NCBI GenBank assembly: GCA_048465415.1
Contig: DBFWLO010000010.1
Location: 57,954-121,953 of the forward strand
Direction of reading: 5' to 3'
Source: Scatosoma sp048465415
Lineage (GTDB): Bacteria; Bacillota; Clostridia; Christensenellales; Borkfalkiaceae
DNA length: 64,000 nt
Shown here: positions 41,750 through 51,899 of the stretch, in pieces
Layout of the letters: each line of letters begins with the position of its first letter
Position numbering within the stretch: position 1 is the first letter of the stretch
The notes under the pieces: model-generated
Database searches by the model: none
Seen by the model: the letters and a program-made list of their open reading frames with translations, nothing else
What the model was told of the DNA's origin: nothing
Program-made: the position numbers and the translations under genes

Positions 41750-43242
41750 TGGATCAAGCACTTTCCGACGTATTGACTTATGCGAAACTGCATCTCGGCC
41801 TCCAGGAAGCGGATACCGTATATATGGCCAACCGCCTCATCGAAAAACTGCGGCTTTCCTCCTTCGAGCCCTGCGAGGCGGACGAGAAAAAAATCGCCGC
41901 GCTGCCGGCGCCCGACGCGGTGACGGCGCCCCTTATCGCGTATGCGAAAGAAAACGGGCTCGTCGAAGAGGGGGAAGAAGAGTTTTTTACTTCCGACCTC
42001 CTGGATATACTTTCTCCGCTCCCGTCCGCCGTACTGGAAAAATTCCGCCGGGAATATGAGCATAATCCGGAAACGGCTTTCGACGGGCTTTACGAACTGG
42101 GCGTAAAAAACGATTACGTCAAACATTCCGCGATCGCGAAAAATAAATTCTGGGTGGCGGAGACCACGAAAAACAAGATCGAGATTACGATCAATTTAAG
42201 CAAACCGGAGAAAAACAACAAACTCACGGCAAAGCTCAAAAACGTTTCCGCCGGATATCCCAAATGTATGCTCTGCCGCGAAAACGTCGGATATGTGGGG
42301 CAGGGCAGGACGCGGCGCAACATGCGCACGATCCCTTTGTCGCTCGCGGGCGAAGAATGGTTCTGGCAATATTCTCCCTATGCTTATTTCTATCAGCACG
42401 GGATCGCCATCAATGCCCGGCATACGCCGATGGTGTTGAACGGCAGAACGTTTTTAAAGCTCCTGGATTTCGTCGATTTCGCGCCGCAATATTTCATCGG
42501 TTCCAACGCGCCCCTGCCCATCGTGGGCGGCAGTATCCTCGCGCATGAGCATTTCCAAGGCGGCAAACATGTCTTCCCTATGTTCAAGGCACCCGAAAAG
42601 CTGTCGCTTACCTGCCCCGTAGCGGGCGTGGAAGCGTCTCTTCCCGATTGGTACAACAGCGTCGTGCTTTTGAAGGGCGCGGACAAAGCGTCGCTCGTGA
42701 AGGCGGCGGAGATCGTGCTTGAAAAATGGCTGGGATATTCGGACGCGAGCGTCGGCATCATCGCGGAAACGGATACGCCGCACAATACGCTGGCGCCGAT
42801 CGCGAGAAAGACGAAAGACGGCTACCTTCTCTATCTGTTGTTGAGAAACAATCGCTGCGACGAGGAAAACCCGGACGGTATTTTCCACGCGCATAAAGAA
42901 TACCATAATATCAAGAGCGAGTCTATCGGGCTCATCGAAGCCATGGGTATGTTCATTCTGCCCGGCCGGCTTGATTATCAGCTGAAAGAAGCGGAAAAAT
43001 TCCTCACCGGCGAGAATACTAAGGTCGAGGAAAACTTGGCGATTCACCAAGAAATGATCGCTTCTTTGCTCGAGGAATACGGGAATCGACTGACCGCAAA
43101 ACAAGCGCGCGAAGCGGTGACGAGGCGCGTGGAAAGCGTCTGCGAGCATATCCTCGACAATACGGCCGTGTTCAAGCGCGACGAAGAGGGGCGCGCGGCG
43201 TTTTTGAGATTCCTCGGCGTCTGCGGTTTTAGCGCAGATTAA
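41746..43242 (+). CDS. galT: Galactose-1-phosphate uridylyltransferase, class II (GalT)
   Basis: A 498-residue Firmicute-type uridylyltransferase that exchanges galactose-1-phosphate and UDP-glucose. The class II active-site block GSNAPLPIVGGSILAHEHFQ (about 246-265) carries the catalytic HxH, and NARHTPMVLNGRTF is also conserved. The length (about 490-500) is that of class II and differs from the 350-residue class I. It is translationally coupled to galK. Confidence 0.93.
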   Translation: MMDQALSDVLTYAKLHLGLQEADTVYMANRLIEKLRLSSFEPCEADEKKIAALPAPDAVTAPLIAYAKENGLVEEGEEEFFTSDLLDILSPLPSAVLEKFRREYEHNPETAFDGLYELGVKNDYVKHSAIAKNKFWVAETTKNKIEITINLSKPEKNNKLTAKLKNVSAGYPKCMLCRENVGYVGQGRTRRNMRTIPLSLAGEEWFWQYSPYAYFYQHGIAINARHTPMVLNGRTFLKLLDFVDFAPQYFIGSNAPLPIVGGSILAHEHFQGGKHVFPMFKAPEKLSLTCPVAGVEASLPDWYNSVVLLKGADKASLVKAAEIVLEKWLGYSDASVGIIAETDTPHNTLAPIARKTKDGYLLYLLLRNNRCDEENPDGIFHAHKEYHNIKSESIGLIEAMGMFILPGRLDYQLKEAEKFLTGENTKVEENLAIHQEMIASLLEEYGNRLTAKQAREAVTRRVESVCEHILDNTAVFKRDEEGRAAFLRFLGVCGFSAD

Positions 43243-43275
43243 CGCCGTCCGTTTGCAAAAAAAATGTTTATGCGG

Positions 43276-43313
43276 ACAGCTCCGACCTGAAAACGAGGTC
43301 CGGAGCTGTTTTG
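43276..43313 (+). terminator. Terminator of the galKT operon
   Basis: ACAGCTCCG-ACCT pairs with AGGT-CGGAGCTGT (43276-43288 and 43296-43309) and is followed by TTTTG. Confidence 0.8.
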
Positions 43314-43380
43314 ATATGGCGGCTTGCGCGATCGCGCACACCAAACGCGCGGAAATGGATCGGGAAAGGAGAAAAGGGAT

Positions 43381-44400
43381 ATGGCGGGACGGGTTACGAT
43401 CAAAGATATAGCGGCGGCCGCGGGGGTGACGCCGCAGGCGGTTTCGCGCGCTTTGCGCGGCGCGGACGATATCTCCCCCGCCATGAAAGAAAAGATCAAA
43501 GCGATCGCCGGGAAGCTCAACTACGTCAAAAATTCGGCGGCGAGCTCGCTGCGCTCGGGCGGCACCAAAATGATCGCCGTCGTCTACGACAATCCCATCA
43601 ACCTCTATTTTTCTTTCATGACCGCGTATCTCCACGAGAGCTTGAAGGCGCGGGGCTATTCCATGCTGATGATGGTGGAACCGGTGCGCCGTTTTTCGGC
43701 CGAGCTGTATCTTTCCGTGCTCTCCCGCAACGTCGACGGGATTCTGAGTTTTTTGGAACCGACGGAAGAGGCGGGGAAACTCGTCGACGCTTACGGCGTG
43801 CCCGTCGTTTTGGTCGGCCGGCGTTCGGACGTGAAAAACGTGGACTGTATTTACACCGACGACAAAAAAGGCGGGGCGGCGGCCGCGGCCTATCTCGCGG
43901 ATCGGGGCGCAAAAAAGATCGTCTGCTTTTCCGAGAATACCGACCTGACTTGCGCCCGAGACCGCTTGGAGGGCTTTCGGACAGAGCTTCTCCGGCGTGG
44001 AATTTTCGATGAAAAATTATGTTTTTTTCTCAACGGCGAAAACACGGCTAAGCGCTGGAACGAGTTTTTGAGTATGAGCCGCCGGTTTGACGGCGTGTTC
44101 TGTTTCAGCGATCTCCTCGCCTATGAGACGATATGCGTTTTAAAAACGCGGGGTATCAAAGTCCCCGTCGTCGGCTATGATGACGTACGGGAAAAGATTC
44201 CTATTCCCACGGCTTTGCCGTCCGTTAGCTCGGACAAACGCGGCATCGCGGAAAGCGCCGCGGCGTTCCTTCTCGATCGGATCGCCGCGCGGGAGGAAAA
44301 CGGGGAAGGCAGGGGAGAGACGAACGCGAAAAAGGAAGGCGGTAAAGACAACGGTCGGCGCGAAAAAATGTTCGACGTGTATCTCGTGGAGCGAAAGTGA
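43381..44400 (+). CDS. LacI-family transcriptional regulator
   Basis: A 339-residue regulator. The LacI helix-turn-helix is TIKDIAAAAGVTPQAVSRAL at residues 6-25, followed by the hinge helix and a periplasmic-binding-protein-like effector domain. The Arg/Lys-rich tail (about 305-339) is odd for the family. GAAAGGAG precedes the start. It stands next to galKT in the same direction after a terminator. A galactose-responsive repressor role is plausible but the effector cannot be read. Confidence 0.88.
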   Translation: MAGRVTIKDIAAAAGVTPQAVSRALRGADDISPAMKEKIKAIAGKLNYVKNSAASSLRSGGTKMIAVVYDNPINLYFSFMTAYLHESLKARGYSMLMMVEPVRRFSAELYLSVLSRNVDGILSFLEPTEEAGKLVDAYGVPVVLVGRRSDVKNVDCIYTDDKKGGAAAAAYLADRGAKKIVCFSENTDLTCARDRLEGFRTELLRRGIFDEKLCFFLNGENTAKRWNEFLSMSRRFDGVFCFSDLLAYETICVLKTRGIKVPVVGYDDVREKIPIPTALPSVSSDKRGIAESAAAFLLDRIAAREENGEGRGETNAKKEGGKDNGRREKMFDVYLVERK

Positions 44401-44427
44401 AAGTTTTGTCTTAGAAAGCGTTTCGCT

Positions 44428-44456
44428 TGACTTTTTTCGCGCCCGATGCTATCATA
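44428..44456 (+). promoter_or_regulatory. Promoter of the MATE transporter gene
   Basis: TTGACT (44428-44433) and TATCAT (44451-44456) are spaced by 17 bp, 138 bp before the start codon. AAGCG-TTT-CGCTT, an imperfect palindrome at 44417-44429, touches the -35. Confidence 0.65.
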
Positions 44457-44593
44457 AAATACATTATTCCGCGCTTTTCGCGGCCGTGAAAAAGGAAAGG
44501 GGAAACGGAGGGGGAAGCCGGGCTTGTACGGCCGCGGGAGTAAGGAAAAAAGCCGGCGTTTAAGGCAAGTTCAGAGGAGTTTATAGAAAGTTT

Positions 44594-45970
44594 ATGCAGA
44601 CGGAAGCAACGAAACGAGCCCTCACGGAAGGACCGATCCGACGAAGCCTGATCTTTTTTGCGTTGCCCATTTTCCTGAGCAACCTTTTTCAGCAACTTTA
44701 TAATTCCGCCGATTCGATCATCGTCGGGCGGTTCATCAGCGAAGAGGCTTTAAGCGCCGTCTCCTCGTCGGGCAGTTTGATCTTTTTGCTGGTCGGATTT
44801 TTCAACGGTACCGCAGTCGGCGCCGGCGTCGTCATCGCGCGTTATTTCGGCGCGAAAAAATACGAGGATATGCGCCGCGCCATTCACACCGATCTCGCGT
44901 TCGGCATCGCCGCGGGTGCGATCCTGACCGTGGCGGGCGTGATCTTTACCCCCGCGCTTTTGCGCATGATGGGAACGCCTGAAGACGTATTCGCCGATTC
45001 CGTCGCCTATTTCCGTATCTATTTTTACGGCGCGATGGCGGTCGTGCTTTACAATATCTCCGTGGGGATTCTGCAAGCGGTCGGGGACAGCCGGCACCCG
45101 CTTTATTATCTGATCTTTTCCGCTTCCCTCAACGTGGGGCTCGACTTGCTGTTTATCGGCGTATTCAAAATGGGCGTGGGCTCGGCGGCCGCCGCGACGG
45201 GAATCTCGCAGGGCGTGAGCGCGCTTCTTTGTATCGTTCAGCTGTTGAGAACGAAGGAAGTGTATAAAGTATCCCTGAAAAAAATCCGTTTTCATAAGGA
45301 TATGCTTGGACAGATCCTTCGCTACGGTCTGCCGTCCGGCGTACAGAACTCCGTCATTGCGCTCGCCAACGTCGTCGTGCAGTCGAACATCAACGCGTTC
45401 GGTAAAGACGCGATGGCCGGCTGCGGCAGTTATTCCCGAATCGAGGGCTTCGCTTTTCTGCCGATCACCTGCTTTTCTTTGTCGTTGACGACGTTTATCG
45501 GGCAAAATCTCGGCGCCGGGAAATTCGACCGCGCCAAAGCGGGCGCGCGGTTCGGAATCCTGTGTTCGGTCGTGATGGCGGAGATCATCGGCGGGGCGAT
45601 CTGGCTGTTTGCGCCCTATTGCATCGCGCTTTTCAACGATGCGCCCGCAATGATCGAGTTCGGCGTGCGGCAGGCGCGCACCGAAGCCCTGTTCTATTTT
45701 CTGCTCGCCTTTTCTCACTGTATCGCGGGAATATGCCGCGGCGCGGGCAAGGCGACGGTGCCTATGTTCATCATGCTCGCCTGCTGGTGCGTGATTCGTA
45801 TTATCTATATTACGATCACCGTAAAATTTATCGACAGTATCGGCGTTATCTTCTGGGCATATCCGCTCACCTGGGGATTGAGCTCGCTTGCTTTCCTTGT
45901 CTATTATCTTCGTTCGGACTGGGCGCATGCCTTTGAAAAACGGAAAAAAGCGGAAGAAACGATTTTATAA
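44594..45970 (+). CDS. MATE-family multidrug or metabolite exporter
   Basis: A 458-residue transporter with twelve predicted helices in two halves. Family blocks include IFLSNLFQQLYNSADSIIVG near residue 27-46 and its second-half counterpart GLPSGVQNSVIALANVVVQ near 250. MATE proteins export cationic drugs or metabolites by Na+ or H+ antiport. The long leader (138 bases from promoter to start) contains no recognised riboswitch. The gene is monocistronic. Confidence 0.9.
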   Translation: MQTEATKRALTEGPIRRSLIFFALPIFLSNLFQQLYNSADSIIVGRFISEEALSAVSSSGSLIFLLVGFFNGTAVGAGVVIARYFGAKKYEDMRRAIHTDLAFGIAAGAILTVAGVIFTPALLRMMGTPEDVFADSVAYFRIYFYGAMAVVLYNISVGILQAVGDSRHPLYYLIFSASLNVGLDLLFIGVFKMGVGSAAAATGISQGVSALLCIVQLLRTKEVYKVSLKKIRFHKDMLGQILRYGLPSGVQNSVIALANVVVQSNINAFGKDAMAGCGSYSRIEGFAFLPITCFSLSLTTFIGQNLGAGKFDRAKAGARFGILCSVVMAEIIGGAIWLFAPYCIALFNDAPAMIEFGVRQARTEALFYFLLAFSHCIAGICRGAGKATVPMFIMLACWCVIRIIYITITVKFIDSIGVIFWAYPLTWGLSSLAFLVYYLRSDWAHAFEKRKKAEETIL

Positions 45971-46170
45971 AGAAACGCGCGTTTCGCGTCGAACGAAGGG
46001 ATATCTTGTCGTTTTATATATGCCCCGTCGTGCATAAAAGCCGAAAGAGGGGATATATGCGCGGCCGGGCATGTGTAGAATTAAAAAAACAGAGTCGAAA
46101 AACGTCGGTTTTCCGCGAAAATAATTTTCTTGAAAAAAAGACGCGAATCGACAAAAGGGAGGGAATGATT
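45971..46170. other. Upstream region of glpK with a perfect 14-bp palindrome
   Basis: This 200-bp gap starts with the perfect palindrome GAAACGCGCGTTTC (45972-45985), with the central CG typical of LacI-family operators. Two ATATATGC copies follow. No clear sigma-A promoter is visible; any open frame here lacks a ribosome site. Confidence 0.4.
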
Positions 46171-47658
<1,488 letters not shown>

Positions 47659-47696
47659 CGGCAGCGGACGTCGAAGGGCTTTCTTTTGCAAAATCC

Positions 47697-47725
47697 TTGA
47701 CAGCCGGCGTTTGTTGTAGTATAAT
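47697..47725 (+). promoter_or_regulatory. Promoter of the TM2-domain gene
   Basis: TTGACA (47697-47702) and TATAAT (47720-47725) are perfect and 17 bp apart, 38 bp before the TTG start. Confidence 0.82.
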
Positions 47726-47763
47726 TAATAAAAAAGAGCGTATCGTTCGGGAGGTGAGAGGGG

Positions 47764-48135
47764 TTGAATTGTATCTATTGCAAAGGGAAATTAGAGCGCG
47801 GAACGACGACATGTCCCCACTGCGGCGCGCCCGTTACTTCGGAGAACGATCCCGATCCGGCGCCTGTTTCCGAGTTGATCCGCAAAGCCGTCACCACGGT
47901 GGTGGGCGACGAAGAATCCCGCAGAAGCGGCAGAAAAAGCAAATATATCGCGGGAATCCTGGGAATTTGTTTCGGCTGGCTGGGTATACATAACTTTTAT
48001 GTGGGCAGAATCGGCCGCGGTATCGTGCAGATACTCATCTGCTGGACGGGTATCAGCGCCGTTTGGGGCTTTATCGAAGGCCTGCTCTGTATTTTCGGAA
48101 ATTATCGGGACGGGGAAGGCCGCCCGCTCGTTTAA
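47764..48135 (+). CDS. Zinc-ribbon TM2-domain membrane protein
   Basis: A 123-residue protein. The N terminus is a zinc ribbon (CIYCKGKLERGTTTCPHC, residues 3-20, two CxxC pairs). A linker follows, then a TM2 domain (about residues 58-115) with the typical GWLGIHNFYVGRIGRGIVQ (Gly, Asp/His and Phe-Tyr pattern) and two helices. TM2 proteins are small membrane proteins of poorly known function. Translation starts at TTG 47764 with GGGAGGTGAG upstream. Confidence 0.8.
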   Translation: MNCIYCKGKLERGTTTCPHCGAPVTSENDPDPAPVSELIRKAVTTVVGDEESRRSGRKSKYIAGILGICFGWLGIHNFYVGRIGRGIVQILICWTGISAVWGFIEGLLCIFGNYRDGEGRPLV

Positions 48136-48157
48136 AAGCAAATCGACGCATATATAA

Positions 48158-48183
48158 CGCCCGGCCGCATGTGCGGCCGGGCG
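48158..48183. terminator. GC-rich hairpin between convergent genes
   Basis: A perfect 12-bp stem CGCCCGGCCGCA (48158-48169 and 48172-48183) with a 2-base loop lies between the TM2 gene and the convergent phosphoribosyltransferase gene. It lacks a T tract on either strand, so termination is only likely. Confidence 0.5.
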
Positions 48184-48232
48184 CATTCGTATGAGAAGAT
48201 GGATTTTCGGGAAGAATAGATAAGGGACACGA

Positions 48233-48778
48233 TTACTCGAAAACGGGGATCGTGTCGAGATATACGATGTCGGGCCGTTTGGCCGCCTCGCCCTCCGCGA
48301 GCACGAACGCTTTTTCGGCAATGATTCCGCCCGCTTTTTCGACGAGGGCTTCCAGGCCGGAAAGGGACGCGCCCGTGGAAACCACGTCGTCCACGATTCC
48401 CACCTTTTTGCCTTTGACGAGCTCCACATCATGCTTGGAAAGATAGAGCCTCTGTTCCCTGCCCGTGGTGATGGAGGACTCGATGAGCACCTCGATCCCG
48501 TCCTGCATATACAGTTTTTTACTCTTGCGGGCTACGGCGTAGTATCTTTGCCCGAGATTGCGCGCGATACAGTGCGTCAGCTGCAATCCTTTGGATTCCG
48601 CCGTGAGGAGCACTTCGCAGTCTTGGAGCTTAGGCGCGAGCAGTTTCGCGCAGCGTTCCGTGAGTTCGCTGTCGCCGTGCAGATTGAAAAAGGCGATCTT
48701 AACCCCGCTCGGAAGGGGCAGAATCGGAAGTTTCGCTTGAAATCCTTCAAAATTTACCGTGTAAAATTCCTGCGTCAT
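48233..48778 (-). CDS. Phosphoribosyltransferase, adenine phosphoribosyltransferase-like
   Basis: A 181-residue type I phosphoribosyltransferase. The PRPP loop is VGIVDDVVSTGASL near residue 124-137, and an early PESKG-like block (LLTAESKGLQLTH) fits the APRT subgroup, which salvages adenine. It is somewhat longer than APRT (170) and may serve another base. It is transcribed leftward from a promoter at 48836-48864. The AGGAG is 14 bases upstream of the ATG, a long spacing. Confidence 0.78.
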   Translation of the reverse strand: MTQEFYTVNFEGFQAKLPILPLPSGVKIAFFNLHGDSELTERCAKLLAPKLQDCEVLLTAESKGLQLTHCIARNLGQRYYAVARKSKKLYMQDGIEVLIESSITTGREQRLYLSKHDVELVKGKKVGIVDDVVSTGASLSGLEALVEKAGGIIAEKAFVLAEGEAAKRPDIVYLDTIPVFE

Positions 48779-48835
48779 AAGTAAAACACGAGCTCCTTTT
48801 TAAATTCTCTTGGGATCGAAAAAATTTCCGTATCT

Positions 48836-48864
48836 ATTGTATCACAAGATTTTCAAAAAGTAAA
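48836..48864 (-). promoter_or_regulatory. Promoter of the phosphoribosyltransferase gene
   Basis: Minus-strand TTTACT (48859-48864) and TACAAT (48836-48841) are 17 bp apart. Confidence 0.55.
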
Positions 48865-48946
48865 CGGATTTTTGCCGTTCCCGCGCCGGGATTTTGGAAG
48901 GGAAGCGGCTAAGATTCCTTTTCCGGCTTCTCATGTATAATCAAAG

Positions 48947-48999
48947 TTGACTTTTACTTATAATAATGATACAATATTTCTATACCCCAACGGGGTATA
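48947..48999 (+). promoter_or_regulatory. Promoter of recX with inverted repeat at the start site
   Basis: TTGACT (48947-48952) and TACAAT (48970-48975) are 17 bp apart. An 8-bp inverted repeat TATACCCC/GGGGTATA (48981-48988 and 48992-48999) covers the expected start of transcription and is a candidate operator. Confidence 0.72.
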
Positions 49000-49030
49000 C
49001 CGCATGGAAAAAAGCGGAAAAGGAGTGCTT

Positions 49031-49651
49031 TTGAGCGAAATTACGGCCATTACCCCGCAGGTAAAGGACAAGACCAGATGCAATATTTTCGTGGACGGAC
49101 GCTTCTATTGCGGTATGACGCTGGAAGCGGCGGTCAAGAACCGTTTGAAAGCGGGCCAGGCGGTGGATCCCGCGCGGCTTTCCGAGATCCAGCTCGAAAG
49201 CGAGAAATCCACCGCGCTCGATAAGGCGCTGAATTTTATCTCCGCTGCGCAAAAGACGGAAAAGCAGGTGCGGGAGTATCTCGCCGGAAAGGGATATCTG
49301 CCCGCTGTGTCGGAATACGTGCTCGAAAAGATGCGGGAATACGGTTTTCTCGACGACGGCTCTTACGCGCAGAGCTACGCTTCGTCGGCGGTCAAGAGAA
49401 AGGGCGCGCGCCTCATTCGCATGGAGCTTAGGAGCAAGGGCGTCGCCGACGAACATATCGAAGCGGCCGTGGACGGGCTCGAAGGGGAAGAGGAAACGGC
49501 AAAACGACTTTTGGAAAAATATATGCGCGGCAAGCCAAGCGACAGGGAAACGCTCTATAAGGCGTTCCGTTACCTCATGGGCAAAGGCTTTGAATACGAA
49601 ACGGCGAGAGCCGCGCTTTCCGCGTTCGGAGAGACGGACGAGGAAGAGTAA
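49031..49651 (+). CDS. recX: Regulatory protein RecX
   Basis: A 206-residue RecX, the small helical modulator that binds RecA filaments. Three-helix repeats are visible: ALNFISAAQKTEKQVREYL, KMREYGFLDDGSYAQSYAS (with the family motif GFLDD) and a C-terminal KAFRYLMGKGFEYETARAAL. The TTG start at 49031 has AAAAGGAG 5 bases upstream and gives the family's usual N terminus; an in-frame ATG at 49004 has no ribosome site. It is followed by birA. Confidence 0.87.
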   Translation: MSEITAITPQVKDKTRCNIFVDGRFYCGMTLEAAVKNRLKAGQAVDPARLSEIQLESEKSTALDKALNFISAAQKTEKQVREYLAGKGYLPAVSEYVLEKMREYGFLDDGSYAQSYASSAVKRKGARLIRMELRSKGVADEHIEAAVDGLEGEEETAKRLLEKYMRGKPSDRETLYKAFRYLMGKGFEYETARAALSAFGETDEEE

Positions 49652-49677
49652 AGACGCGCACGCGCGGGGAAAAAACG

Positions 49678-50364
49678 ATGCGAATCATACGATTGGAAGA
49701 AACCGATTCGACGAATATTTACGCCAAATCGTTGAGAAAATATAAAGAAGACGCGGTGGTGACGGCCAAGCGGCAGACGGGCGGGCTCGGAACGAAAGGC
49801 AGGAGTTTCGCTTCGGCCGAGGGCGGCGTTTACATGACGAGACTGTTTTTTTACGAGAACTTTCCCGCGGGCGACGCTTTCCGGATCATGGCGGACGCGT
49901 CCGTCGCCGTGTGCAGGACGTTGGAAAATTTCGGTCTCGCGCCTAAGATCAAATGGCCCAACGACGTATACGTCGAGGAACGGAAAATCTGCGGAATCCT
50001 TATCGAAAACACGTTTTCGGGGGATCGGATCGTCTCTTCCGTCGTCGGTATGGGAATCAACGTCAACAACGTTCTGCCGGAAGAATTGCGGAAAGTGGCG
50101 ATCTCTATGCGCGAGGCGGCGGGACATGCCTTCGATCCGGACGCGGTGGAGAAAACGCTCGTCGAAGAGACGGGAAAGAGGTTTCCGATGGAGGAATATT
50201 TACGTCGGGTGGGTTTTCTCGATCGTCCGGTTTTCCTCATCAGAAACGGTGAACGCAGCCCTGCCCGCGCCCTTTCCGTGGACGAACGGGGGGGACTGTT
50301 GGTGGAAATCGGTGGAAAGACCGAGCGCGTGACGGCGGCGGAAGTCTCGCTCAGACTGCGCTGA
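49678..50364 (+). CDS. birA: Biotin-protein ligase BirA, without DNA-binding domain
   Basis: A 228-residue ligase that joins biotin to biotin carboxyl carrier protein. The catalytic blocks TAKRQTGGLGTKGRSF (about residues 28-43, replacing the usual GRGRxGR) and KWPNDVYVEERKICGIL are present, and there is a small C-terminal domain. It lacks the helix-turn-helix of E. coli BirA (class I). The glycine loop has Gly-Leu-Gly-Thr instead of Gly-Arg-Gly-Arg, which could alter biotinyl-AMP binding, but active variants exist. Confidence 0.86.
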   Translation: MRIIRLEETDSTNIYAKSLRKYKEDAVVTAKRQTGGLGTKGRSFASAEGGVYMTRLFFYENFPAGDAFRIMADASVAVCRTLENFGLAPKIKWPNDVYVEERKICGILIENTFSGDRIVSSVVGMGINVNNVLPEELRKVAISMREAAGHAFDPDAVEKTLVEETGKRFPMEEYLRRVGFLDRPVFLIRNGERSPARALSVDERGGLLVEIGGKTERVTAAEVSLRLR

Positions 50365-50381
50365 AAAGGGGGATTTGAATT

Positions 50382-51893
50382 ATGCGGTATATACTCACGA
50401 ACGCGCAGATGCGCGCCGCGGATAAATTTACGATCGAAAATCTCGGCGTTCCGTCGCTGCTGTTGATGGAACGGGCGGGCGCCGCGCTGGCGGAGGAAGC
50501 GCAGAAACTTTGCCCCGACGGCGGGATTCTCTGCGTCTGCGGCGGGGGCAACAACGGCGGCGACGGATTCGTCTGCGCGCGGATCCTGCTGCAAAAGGGC
50601 CGGGATGCGGCGGTATTCTGCGCGGCGGAAAAATTTTCCGAGGAATGCCGGAAAAACAAAGAAGAGTTTGAAAAACTGGGCGGGGAAATATACGCCGTTT
50701 TTCCGCGGAAACGCTTCGCGTTGATGGTAGACTGCCTGTTTGGCACCGGATTTTCCGGCGAATTGGAAGGCAAAAACGCGGCGGCGGCCGATTTTATCAA
50801 TTTTTCGGGCGCGAAAGTCCTTTCCGCAGATATTCCTTCCGGCGTCTCGGGCGACAGCGGGGTGGCGGCGAAACGGGCGGTCCAAGCGCACCGGACGCTC
50901 TGCATCGGCGAATATAAAGCCGGCGTATTCCTGGGCGACGGCATCGATCTTTCCGGCGAACGGGCGCGCACGGACATCGGCATCGCACTGCCCGGCTTGG
51001 GGAACGAAGGGGACGGCTACGCCTTTCTCGTCGGCCGGAAGGAAGCCGCGGCGCTGCTTCCTCCGCGCAAAAGGAATACCCATAAGGGCACGTACGGAAA
51101 GACCGCGATCGTGGCGGGGAGCGCAAAATATACGGGCGCGGCATATCTCGCCTCGTCTGCAGCGTTGAAGAGCGGAGCGGGCTACACGTATTTATTCGCG
51201 CCCGAACAGCTCTTGTCCCTCTACGCGCTGAAACTGCCCGAAGTACTGCTGGCGCAGATCGGCGAGGGGGACAGAATCTCGTTCACGGAGAAAAATTTTG
51301 AAAAATTGCTCTCTTTCGATTCGATCGCTTTCGGTATGGGCGCGGAGGTGAGCGAGGACGTTTTCGCCGGCGTGAAATACCTTTTAAAGACGTATAAAGG
51401 CAAACTGATCCTCGACGCGGACGCGCTCAACAGCCTGGCAAAATACGGCAGGAACACGTTCGAAGAGCTCTTTGCCGGCAAAAAATGCGACGTGCTTGTG
51501 ACGCCGCATATCAAAGAGTTTTCCCGTCTGACGGGCGAATGCGTGGGCGCGCTTTTGGAAAAGGGGCTCGACGCGCCCAAATCGTTCGCGCAAAACTACG
51601 GCGTGACCGTGCTTTTGAAAGGCGCCGCGACCGTCGTTTCCGACGGGAAAAAGACGGCCGTCAGCGTCGCGGGCACTCCCGCGCAGGCGAAGGGAGGCAG
51701 CGGGGACGTGCTTGCGGGCGTGATCGCGGGGCTTTGCGCGGGCGGATTATCCGCTTTCGACGGCGGCTGCGCGGGCGCGTATCTCGCGGGCACGGCAGCC
51801 GAGCTCGCCGCGAAAGAAACGGGGGAATATTCCATGACTGCGTGCGACGAGATCGCTTTTTTAGGCAAGGCGTTTCTGTCTCTGCGTTCCTGA
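50382..51893 (+). CDS. nnr: Bifunctional NAD(P)H-hydrate epimerase/dehydratase
   Basis: A 503-residue two-domain repair enzyme. The N-terminal NnrE (YjeF_N) epimerase has NNGGDGFVCARILL near residue 59-72. The C-terminal NnrD carbohydrate-kinase-like dehydratase (about 220-500) has HKGTYGKTAIVAGSAKYTGA and KGGSGDVLAGVIAG with the catalytic Asp. Together they restore NAD(P)H damaged by hydration. It lies 17 bp after birA in the same operon. Confidence 0.92.
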   Translation: MRYILTNAQMRAADKFTIENLGVPSLLLMERAGAALAEEAQKLCPDGGILCVCGGGNNGGDGFVCARILLQKGRDAAVFCAAEKFSEECRKNKEEFEKLGGEIYAVFPRKRFALMVDCLFGTGFSGELEGKNAAAADFINFSGAKVLSADIPSGVSGDSGVAAKRAVQAHRTLCIGEYKAGVFLGDGIDLSGERARTDIGIALPGLGNEGDGYAFLVGRKEAAALLPPRKRNTHKGTYGKTAIVAGSAKYTGAAYLASSAALKSGAGYTYLFAPEQLLSLYALKLPEVLLAQIGEGDRISFTEKNFEKLLSFDSIAFGMGAEVSEDVFAGVKYLLKTYKGKLILDADALNSLAKYGRNTFEELFAGKKCDVLVTPHIKEFSRLTGECVGALLEKGLDAPKSFAQNYGVTVLLKGAATVVSDGKKTAVSVAGTPAQAKGGSGDVLAGVIAGLCAGGLSAFDGGCAGAYLAGTAAELAAKETGEYSMTACDEIAFLGKAFLSLRS

Positions 51894-51899
51894 GCCCAA

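Noticed and set aside
44457..44593. Riboswitch in the long leader of the MATE gene (guanidine or PRPP class)
   Set aside because: None of the conserved motifs, such as ACGR pairs or the PRPP consensus, is visible.
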